This document shows positions 1 through 4,944 of a DNA stretch of 5,162 nucleotides, in pieces. This DNA is from an uncultured Eubacteriales bacterium (GTDB lineage: Bacteria > Bacillota_A > Clostridia > Lachnospirales > Lachnospiraceae). The stretch is from positions 1-5,162 of the forward strand of contig CADCPV010000005.1 of NCBI GenBank assembly GCA_902803345.1. The letters run 5' to 3'. A model generated the notes under the pieces. It ran no database searches, had not been told where the DNA came from, and saw nothing but the letters and a program-made list of their open reading frames with translations. Each line of letters starts with the position of its first letter. The stretch's first letter is position 1. Position numbers and translations under genes: made by a program.

Positions 1-96
1 AGGGTATTCGGATCCTCTGAAGCTCTCATTTTTACTGAGCCCGGGAATACAAGAAAACCTCACCGACCCATTTTCCAACTAACACCAATGGAATAA
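1..96 (+). CDS. Possible 3' end of an unidentified gene (partial, low confidence)
   Basis: Frame 1 is open from the window edge for 31 codons and stops at TAA (94-96), ending in the residues PIFQLTPME. I do not recognise the product. The main support is position: the stop lies six bases before the strong terminator at 102-137, the usual layout for a gene end. A competing reading is frame 2, which ends in ENLTDPFSN with a TAA at 80-82 and has somewhat higher third-position GC. Frame 3 is closed early. One of the two frames is probably the tail of the gene upstream of the parA remnant on the former mobile element, but the sequence does not decide which, and no function can be given. Confidence 0.3.
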   Translation, partial: RVFGSSEALIFTEPGNTRKPHRPIFQLTPME

Positions 97-101
97 ATAT
101 A

Positions 102-137
102 CGCCTTTGAGCCCGAAAAACTCAGAGGCGTTTTTTT
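102..137 (+). terminator. Rho-independent terminator upstream of the parA remnant
   Basis: A 10-bp stem pairs CGCCTTTGAG (102-111) with CTCAGAGGCG (121-130), with one G-U pair and a 9-nt loop (112-120). It is followed directly by seven T residues (131-137). This is a canonical intrinsic terminator on the + strand. It probably ends the gene whose tail lies at the window's left edge. It sits only 20 bases before the parA RBS, and I see no clear promoter between them. The parA fragment is therefore either fed by read-through, controlled by attenuation here, or not expressed. Confidence 0.8.
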
Positions 138-156
138 ATGTCCAAAATTCGCGAAA

Positions 157-163
157 GAGGAGG
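157..163 (+). promoter_or_regulatory. Ribosome binding site fixing the parA start
   Basis: GAGGAGG at 157-163 is a near-perfect Shine-Dalgarno sequence. It lies 6 nt before GTG 170 and 9 nt before the adjacent GTG 173, both in the parA frame. The ATG at 168-170 is out of frame. The in-frame ATG at 107 would add 21 residues that read through the terminator stem and T tract, and the in-frame ATG at 197 would begin inside the first beta strand, just before the Walker A loop. The true start is therefore one of the two GTG codons. Confidence 0.75.
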
Positions 164-169
164 AAAAAT

Positions 170-442
170 GTGGTGAATGAATGCAAAGTTATCAGTATGG
201 TCAACATCAAAGGGGGCGTCGGCAAAACGACGTCCGCCCTGAACCTGGGCGTAGGTCTCGTCCAGTTGGGACACAGCGTGCTGCTTCTGGATACGGATCC
301 GCAGGGAGGATTGACGGTTGCCTCCGGCATTAGTAATCCGGACGCACTGGATTACACGCTGGCTACGGTCATGACATCTATCATAAATGACGAACCGGTT
401 CTGTTTCTGGTAAGTATCCGTGGATTTTTTGAAAACTTGTGA
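170..442 (+). pseudogene. parA: ParA-type partition ATPase, 3'-truncated fragment
   Basis: ParA/Soj ATPases dimerise on ATP, coat DNA and, with ParB, segregate plasmids, integrative elements or chromosomes. Counting from GTG 170, the fragment has the deviant Walker A loop KGGVGKTT at residues 14-21 and the Walker A' motif DTDPQG at about 41-46. The following LDYTLATVMTSIINDE segment matches what I remember of ParA proteins on Clostridia integrative elements. Homology stops near V77 (base 400), and the frame ends at TGA 440-442 inside intron-derived sequence. Family members run to about 250-270 residues, so the Walker B region, DNA-binding surface and C-terminal helices are all missing and no ParB follows. 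The product would not be a working partition ATPase. The missing part is not found elsewhere in the window, which points to deletion or rearrangement together with the intron fragment. Confidence 0.85.
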
Positions 443-505
443 ACCGCCGTATACCGATCGGTACGTAGGGGGTTGGGAGGGCGGGCTGAATGCCCGCCCA
501 TTCGT
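403..505 (+). mobile_element. Group II intron 3'-end remnant (5'-truncated)
   Basis: From about 420 the sequence resembles the 3' end of bacterial group II introns: the linker ending GAAAACTTGTGAACCGCC leads into domain V and then a domain VI-like hairpin. Read as protein, this stretch gives EPPYTDRYVGGWEGG, the spurious peptide often annotated where domain V of such introns is translated. There is no intron 5' end (GTGYG), no domains I-III and no reverse-transcriptase/maturase gene here, so it is a 5'-truncated relic without self-mobility. Its left boundary is uncertain (after the last ParA-like codon at 400). The right boundary is near 500-505, where ATTCGTT resembles the usual intron terminus. 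It abuts the transporter gene's 3' end (stop at 527) on the other strand. The identification rests on recalled family sequence and structure, not on a search. Confidence 0.7.
443..499 (+). ncRNA. Group II intron domain V and domain VI-like hairpins (degenerate)
   Basis: Domain V is the catalytic hairpin of group II ribozymes. Its 5' strand ACCGCCGTA lies at 443-451. The apical stem TACC/GGTA (452-455, 460-463) closes a GATC loop, the two-base CG bulge is at 464-465, and the 3' strand is 466-474. In the recalled family form the 3' strand reads TACGGTGGT and pairs fully. Here it reads TAGGGGGTT, leaving three mismatches in the basal helix. A second hairpin follows: a perfect 8-bp GGGCGGGC/GCCCGCCC stem (479-486, 492-499) with a TGAAT loop, in the domain VI place. 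The damaged helix suggests loss of splicing activity. The second hairpin could still act as a transcript end for the transporter operon arriving on the minus strand, although no T tract follows it there. Confidence 0.65.
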
Positions 506-526
506 TCCTCTGAGCATAATAGTATT

Positions 527-1918
527 TCATTTGTCTTTCGGAAAGAATCTTGTCAGCACACCGATCAAAGGGTATGCGATCAGCTGGAAACCGATCACCG
601 AGAAGATCAGGAAGTTTTGGATCGACAGTGGCTGCACCGGGATGAGGTTTTCCGACGGAGCCTGATACCCAAGATGCGAAATGCCGAAATTGAAAGCACA
701 GAGGGCAATACCGCTTGATATCGTTGTAATGCAGTTGAATACAGAAGAAGAGAATCCATCGCAGCGCTGCCCGCTGACACGTTCCACATCATCCAGTGCG
801 TCGCCGAGAAGCCCAGAGACCATATAGGTTGAAGGAATCAGTCCAATGGTGCGGATGACCTGGCCTGTGAGAACGAGCGCCAGATTCCGTGGATTCAGAA
901 GGCACAAAAGGACGCCGGCTGTAGCGATGATCATGCCGAGAAGCAGCGCATTCCGCTTTCCGAGCTTTTTGCAGACCGGGTTGCACAGCAGGACGCCGAC
1001 TCCTAGTGGCGCCTGACCGAGCGCGTAGAAAAGCGCCTGCGTATGACCGTCATTGTAGGATCCAAGCACCCAGTTACAGTAGTAGAAGGTAGCGGTGCTG
1101 AAAAGCGCATTCACGAGGTTGATAATGACCAGATAAATCATTAGTGAAACCCAGGCACGATTTTTCATACAGCAGGAAAGCTGCCTTTTCAGGCTGACTT
1201 TTTGTGTATCCGGAATTACCGCAGCATCAGCGAAGCTTACACGGTCTCTTGTGAAGAAAAACTCCATCAGCATCAGCGGGAAGGCGAAAACGGCGATGAT
1301 GACCGCTGTCTTTACCCAGCGGGATTCACTGACTCCGAGGAAAGGAACGATAATGGTCGGGAAAAGGATTGCGACAAAGCTTCCTGCTGCCATGCCCGGG
1401 GTATTCGCGATGGTAGAGAGTTTACGACGCTGCGGATTGTCCTTTGTCGCAAGTGGGACCATCAGGGTGTGAGCGGTCGAATACATGGTGTATGCGACCG
1501 CGTAAAAGATTGTATAGCTGATGAAAATCCAGATCGCAGTCAGGTTATCATTGCCTTTCGGAACGACAAACAGCAGAATCATACACACGAACATCAGCGG
1601 TGCGGCAAAAAGCACCCAGGGACGCGCCTTTCCCTGACGAGACTTCGTCCGGTCGACGATCATGCCCATCAGAATGAAAGTCAGGACGTCGAGTACTTTT
1701 GCGACAATCGGGAAAAGCGATATGAACATTCCGCCCCAAATCGTACTGATCTTGAGTACATCCGTGTAGTAGACATTGAGGTAATTCGACAGGATCGCGT
1801 TCATTACCATAACGGCGATCGGCCCCATGAAAAAGCCGAGGATTTTCTCCCGACCGGTGATTTTATCTTCCGGTACGCGACTGTCGAAGACTCTGGCGGA
1901 AAGAAGCCCTTTTTTCAT
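527..1918 (-). CDS. GPH-family (MelB-type) sugar transporter, MFS fold
   Basis: This 463-residue membrane protein belongs to the glycoside-pentoside-hexuronide:cation symporter family, which usually imports sugars or glycosides with Na+ or H+. About twelve hydrophobic segments span residues 28-455. The loop after helix II has DRTKSRQGKARPW (89-101), the GPH signature, and the central C-terminal loop GDALDDVERVSGQRCDG (372-388) matches the second family motif. Length is normal (450-500). The MelB cation-site Asp55 aligns with D77, but the position of Asp59 is F81, so coupling may differ. The ATG at 1916-1918 has GGAGGGG seven bases upstream and overlaps the stop of the preceding gene (ATGA), so the two are translationally coupled. 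The divergent GH31 gene suggests the substrate is an alpha-linked oligosaccharide or glycoside cleaved after import. Substrate identity is inference; the family call is firm. Confidence 0.92.
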   Translation of the reverse strand: MKKGLLSARVFDSRVPEDKITGREKILGFFMGPIAVMVMNAILSNYLNVYYTDVLKISTIWGGMFISLFPIVAKVLDVLTFILMGMIVDRTKSRQGKARPWVLFAAPLMFVCMILLFVVPKGNDNLTAIWIFISYTIFYAVAYTMYSTAHTLMVPLATKDNPQRRKLSTIANTPGMAAGSFVAILFPTIIVPFLGVSESRWVKTAVIIAVFAFPLMLMEFFFTRDRVSFADAAVIPDTQKVSLKRQLSCCMKNRAWVSLMIYLVIINLVNALFSTATFYYCNWVLGSYNDGHTQALFYALGQAPLGVGVLLCNPVCKKLGKRNALLLGMIIATAGVLLCLLNPRNLALVLTGQVIRTIGLIPSTYMVSGLLGDALDDVERVSGQRCDGFSSSVFNCITTISSGIALCAFNFGISHLGYQAPSENLIPVQPLSIQNFLIFSVIGFQLIAYPLIGVLTRFFPKDK

Positions 1919-2424
1919 GACGGATCCCCTCCGTTTCTTCCGGAATCGGAAGCAGCTTCCGCAAGAAGGTTCTTCAGCTGTGCGAGGAGTTCGGGTTCTT
2001 TTTTACCGTATTTTTTCATACCGAATTTCGAAATGAACGGCCTGAGATTAAGTGTAATCGTACACCCGAAGATTCCGAGCACCAGTAAAATCGTGAAGAG
2101 AATCTGCTGATGAAAATGCAGGGCGATGAAGGAAATACCGATCAGGGCCGCACCTGCCAAGCCGACGAGGACGACCCGCTTCAGGTAGTATCTGTCGACT
2201 TTCCGGTCGATTTCCTTTATCTCTTCAAAAAGCTCTGAAGCCTTTTCATATCTTTTGTCCTTTATTAGCTCCGGCTGTTCCGGACGAAAGAAAAACTCGG
2301 CGTCTCCGTGCTCCGGATGCTCCTCCCTGCAGATGCGGTAGCCGAAGGTTTCGCAGTATTCTCGAACCAGCGTTTCGCGCTCCGGCGGCACAGTGATTCT
2401 CAGCTCTGTTTGTGATTCCGGCAT
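1915..2424 (-). CDS. Small two-helix membrane protein of unknown function, coupled to the transporter
   Basis: This 169-residue protein is not one I recognise. The N-terminal ~55 residues are soluble and acidic, with FFFRPEQPELI at 44-54. Residues 57-83 form a charged helix rich in E and K. Two hydrophobic segments follow (about 84-104 and 107-126) with a very short turn between them. A basic, probably cytoplasmic tail contains FGMKKYGKKEPELL (134-147). Flanking positive charges (KR 82-83; K133, KK 137-138) suggest a helical hairpin with both ends inside the cell. The ATG at 2422-2424 has AAGGAG eight bases upstream, a strong site that fixes the start. It is the promoter-proximal gene of the operon and its TGA overlaps the transporter's ATG. 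An accessory, stabilising or sensory role for the transporter is a guess from position only. Confidence 0.85.
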   Translation of the reverse strand: MPESQTELRITVPPERETLVREYCETFGYRICREEHPEHGDAEFFFRPEQPELIKDKRYEKASELFEEIKEIDRKVDRYYLKRVVLVGLAGAALIGISFIALHFHQQILFTILLVLGIFGCTITLNLRPFISKFGMKKYGKKEPELLAQLKNLLAEAASDSGRNGGDPS

Positions 2425-2502
2425 TTCATACTCTCCTTGGAATAAAAATGTTCAATCCGCGCTTATCTTTGCTGACTGCGGTTGTTTTTTTCTGTGCTTC
2501 GT

Positions 2503-2530
2503 ATTATACTCAAACCAGGAATCAGAACAA
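2503..2530 (-). promoter_or_regulatory. Promoter of the membrane protein-transporter operon
   Basis: On the minus strand an exact TATAAT (2503-2508) is preceded, after 16 bp, by TTGTTC (2525-2530), a poor -35 matching TTGACA at three positions. The expected start is near 2496, giving a leader of about 72 nt before ATG 2424. A strong -10 with a weak -35 fits an activator-dependent promoter, and the first of three 30-bp-spaced repeats (2522-2537) covers this -35. Confidence 0.6.
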
Positions 2531-2597
2531 TCAACAGCTTTTTGGAGGCTGAACAGAAAATAAACAGGTTCTGAGATTTTGTACAGAAAACATACAG
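2522..2597. repeat. Three imperfect direct repeats at exact 30-bp spacing, probable operator array
   Basis: Three related units lie at 2522-2537 (TCAGAACAATCAACAG), 2553-2567 (ACAGAAAATAAACAG) and 2583-2597 (ACAGAAAACATACAG). Their right ends fall at 2537, 2567 and 2597, exactly 30 bp apart, about three helical turns, so all face the same side of the DNA. Units 2 and 3 agree at 13 of 15 bases; unit 1 has one extra base. ACAG starts recur at 2534, 2553, 2564, 2583 and 2594 (steps 19, 11, 19, 11). On the minus strand the shared form is CTGTNNNTTTTCTGT. Unit 1 overlaps the minus-strand -35 and unit 3 a candidate plus-strand -35, so the array is placed to control both transcripts. Direct, not inverted, symmetry fits tandem binding by an AraC-like or response-regulator type protein better than a simple TetR operator. 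The binder is not known from the sequence. Confidence 0.6.
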
Positions 2598-2618
2598 AAT
2601 GTTCGAAACTGATTTAAT
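2591..2618 (+). promoter_or_regulatory. Candidate promoter for the GH31 gene
   Basis: TTTAAT (2613-2618) matches the -10 consensus at five of six bases. CATACA (2591-2596), 16 bp upstream, matches -35 at three. The start would be near 2625, leaving a leader of about 80 nt. It is the best pair I see in the region but weak. Its -35 lies inside the third 30-bp repeat, mirroring the arrangement on the other strand. Confidence 0.3.
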
Positions 2619-2624
2619 GAACCT

Positions 2625-2660
2625 CCCCACCCATGCGGTGTGCAGCTCCTATGGATGGGG
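2625..2660 (+). other. Hairpin in the GH31 leader
   Basis: CCCCACCCAT (2625-2634) pairs with ATGGATGGGG (2651-2660) through nine of ten positions (one C-A mismatch) around a 16-nt loop. No T tract follows, so it is not an intrinsic terminator. It ends 33 bases before the RBS and would be at or near the 5' end of the transcript if the candidate promoter is right. It may stabilise the mRNA or carry a regulatory role. I do not recognise a riboswitch class. Confidence 0.45.
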
Positions 2661-2693
2661 TACTCTGCGCTCGTTGGTAGACTGAATAAAGAA

Positions 2694-2699
2694 GAGGAG
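2694..2699 (+). promoter_or_regulatory. Ribosome binding site of the GH31 gene
   Basis: GAGGAG (2694-2699) lies five bases before ATG 2705 and 14 bases before the next in-frame ATG at 2714, so the first ATG is the likely start. Confidence 0.75.
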
Positions 2700-2704
2700 A
2701 CAGT

Positions 2705-4882
2705 ATGATTAGAATGACGATCTCCGCCGCCGTCACACGCATCCGGCTGAATGCAGCGGATACATTAAACTTCGAACCAATTTCCTTTATGGAGAACGGG
2801 ATCGAATATCTGAGGCAGAGCGCCTGCAGCTTTATGCCCCGGCCAGTGATGCGGCTTCAGAGCCCGAGCGGCGAAGGCCGGATTCTGCAGACAGCAAACG
2901 GTGAAGTCAGGGCTTTTGATGAATCACAGGCGGTTCAGATCCGCTCCTCGTATTCGGTCCTGCTCCGCTTTGAGTGTCCCGAAGAAACGCTTCTGACCGG
3001 TCTTGGCGCACACGAGGACGGAATCTTCAACTATGCCCGGGAAACAGAGTACTTATACGAGCATAACATGAAAATCCCGGTGCCTTTCCTTCTGTCCGAA
3101 GACGGATGGGGATTGCTTCTCGAGCACGGATGTGCGATGAAATACCACGGAGAGGGCAGATCATTCAGCTTTGAACTGGATGCGGCAGAGGAGGTGTCCT
3201 ATCTCGTTATCAGGGGAAAGAACTGCGCGGAAGTGCTGAGGACACTTTCAGAACAGGTCGGAAGACCCGCGATGCTTCCCAAATGGGCTTTTGGCTATAT
3301 ACAGAGCAAAGAGCGCTATAAAAGTGCGGAAGAGTTGATTTCTGTGGCTGGAGAATTCCGGAGACGGGGACTGGGTCTGGACTGCATCGTTCAGGACTGG
3401 ATGACGTGGAAAGACGGCTGCTGGGGAGACAAGTCGCCGGATCCTGGACGCTTTCCGGATGTTGGCGTACTGACCGAAGCCCTGCATGATCTGCATGTAC
3501 GCCTGATGGTCTCAATCTGGCCAAACATGGAAAAAGGCCGGGATTGTAATGAATTCAAAGAAGCTGGTCTTTTCCTTCCGGCAAGCCGTATCTATGACGC
3601 ATTTTCGCAGGAAGCGCGGGATCTGTACTGGGAGCAGTGCAAAAGATACTGGATGGACGGCGGAGCGGACGCTTTGTGGTGTGACAGCTGCGAGCCGATT
3701 ACCGATCCGGACTGGTGCGGAGAGGAGAAACGGGATCCGAAGACCCGTTATGATCTGATCACGGAGGCCTCCGCACTCCGGATGAACCCGGAAGAAATGA
3801 ATGATTACGCCTGCCGACATCTTCAGGGACTCAGAGAACACTGGCTGCGAGATTTCCCTGAAAAACGGCCAGCGCTGCTCTCCAGAAGCGGCGACATTCA
3901 TACGGGAGCGCTGGGTGTGATACTCTGGTCCGGTGATATTTCGGCGCGTTATGATGTGCTTGGGAAGCAGGTGACAGAAGCGGTACGGATCAGCTGCAGC
4001 GGGATTCCCTGGTGGACCGTGGATATCGGTGCCTTTTTTACAAACCATAAAGGCGCCTGGTTCTGCTGCGGAGATTATCCGGAAGGCGTGAAGGATCCTT
4101 TATACCGTGAACTGTACGTCCGGTGGTTCCAGTTCGGTGCCATGCTGCCCGTCTTCCGTTCGCACGGAACTGATACGCCTCGGGAACCCTGGGCTTTCGG
4201 CGGAGAAGAAAGCGAAGAACACAGCTGTCTGCGGGAAATCATCCGCCTGCGCTACCGCCTGCTTCCGTACATCTATTCCTGCGCTGAAAAAAGCTGCAGA
4301 GGCGGGCTTCCGATGATTCGCAGCATGCTAGCTGCATTCTCTGAGGAACCGGAGCTGTTTGGGCTTTCGGATCAGTATATGTTCGGAAAGGCGATTTTGG
4401 TTAAACCGGTCACGCGTCCGCTGTCCGAGGGCGGAGGGGAGACTTCAATCACCCTTCCGCAGGGCGGGTGGTATGACTGGTTCTGCGGAGAATACCTTCA
4501 GGGCGGACAGATTGCCCGGGTCAGGACGCCGCTTGATCGTTTCCCGCTCTTCGTACGGGCAGGGAGCATTCTGCCGCTTGTAAAGGCCGCCGAGAACACG
4601 GATATGCTGCCTTTTATGGCAGATGAGATTGTGGTGTATGGCGGAGCAGACGGAACTTTCGAATTGTATGATGATTCGGGTGATGGGATGGATTATCTGA
4701 ACGGTGAATACCTTCGAATTCCGCTCAGGTATTCGGAGACGGAGCGGACACTTTATTTTGGTGAAGCCGAAGGAAGCATGCCTGCTGACTGCAGTTTCTC
4801 TGTCCGCTTAATTCTTCCTGACGGTACTGAGAAAAGCAGCGACATTCATTACAGCGGAAAAGAAATGCAGGTCGCTTTCTGA
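2705..4882 (+). CDS. Glycoside hydrolase family 31 alpha-glycosidase (alpha-xylosidase/alpha-glucosidase type)
   Basis: GH31 enzymes release alpha-linked sugars from non-reducing ends by a retaining two-Asp mechanism. In this 725-residue protein, a mutarotase-like beta-sandwich (about 1-185) precedes a catalytic (beta/alpha)8 barrel (about 190-525) that begins LPKWAFGYIQSKERY. The nucleophile is D327 in WCDSCEP and the acid/base D411 in WSGDIS. Further barrel landmarks are DWMTWKDGCWGDK (231-243), SIWPNM (270-275), PWWTVDIGAF (435-444) and FRSHGTD (484-490). Two C-terminal beta domains follow (about 530-725). Length is typical. There is no signal peptide, so it acts in the cytoplasm on sugar imported by the divergent GPH transporter. 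The segment before the acid/base reads RSGDIHTGALGVILW, lacking the Q-R/K commonly seen there, which may alter specificity. Family and catalytic residues are clear; exact substrate is not, and other alpha-glycosidase activities known in GH31 remain possible. Confidence 0.95.
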   Translation: MIRMTISAAVTRIRLNAADTLNFEPISFMENGIEYLRQSACSFMPRPVMRLQSPSGEGRILQTANGEVRAFDESQAVQIRSSYSVLLRFECPEETLLTGLGAHEDGIFNYARETEYLYEHNMKIPVPFLLSEDGWGLLLEHGCAMKYHGEGRSFSFELDAAEEVSYLVIRGKNCAEVLRTLSEQVGRPAMLPKWAFGYIQSKERYKSAEELISVAGEFRRRGLGLDCIVQDWMTWKDGCWGDKSPDPGRFPDVGVLTEALHDLHVRLMVSIWPNMEKGRDCNEFKEAGLFLPASRIYDAFSQEARDLYWEQCKRYWMDGGADALWCDSCEPITDPDWCGEEKRDPKTRYDLITEASALRMNPEEMNDYACRHLQGLREHWLRDFPEKRPALLSRSGDIHTGALGVILWSGDISARYDVLGKQVTEAVRISCSGIPWWTVDIGAFFTNHKGAWFCCGDYPEGVKDPLYRELYVRWFQFGAMLPVFRSHGTDTPREPWAFGGEESEEHSCLREIIRLRYRLLPYIYSCAEKSCRGGLPMIRSMLAAFSEEPELFGLSDQYMFGKAILVKPVTRPLSEGGGETSITLPQGGWYDWFCGEYLQGGQIARVRTPLDRFPLFVRAGSILPLVKAAENTDMLPFMADEIVVYGGADGTFELYDDSGDGMDYLNGEYLRIPLRYSETERTLYFGEAEGSMPADCSFSVRLILPDGTEKSSDIHYSGKEMQVAF

Positions 4883-4944
4883 AACTGTATCAGGCATTTG
4901 TTTCCTGGGTGAGAGTGCGGAAATCAGAAAGTGCAGTCTGCTGC

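Noticed and set aside
452..463. Perfect 12-bp palindrome TACCGATCGGTA as an operator
   Set aside because: It is explained as the apical stem-loop of group II intron domain V, given the flanking matched sequence and the CG bulge.
479..499. GC-rich hairpin as a canonical rho-independent terminator
   Set aside because: Neither strand has a T tract after the stem, and its position fits intron domain VI. A role in ending the minus-strand transcript remains possible but is not shown.
122..517. Minus-strand frame of about 131 codons over the parA fragment
   Set aside because: It is antisense to Walker motifs and runs through the terminator and intron hairpins. No protein family features are visible.
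420..665. + strand small protein starting MDFLKTCEPPYTDRYV
   Set aside because: This is the common mistranslation of group II intron domain V; the rest runs antisense into the transporter gene and is not a real gene.
1202..2110. Long + strand open frame of about 302 codons
   Set aside because: It lies antisense to the transporter and membrane-protein genes. Its translation is rich in R, H, D and C without a recognisable fold, while the minus-strand frame has clear GPH motifs and good RBSs.
2425..2704. CcpA cre site or known riboswitch in the divergent region
   Set aside because: I searched by eye for a TGWAANCGNTNWCA-like palindrome and for familiar riboswitch cores and found none.
3512..4048. 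Minus-strand open frame of about 178 codons inside the GH31 gene
   Set aside because: It is antisense to the GH31 catalytic barrel, with no family motif. The + strand frame has both catalytic Asp motifs.
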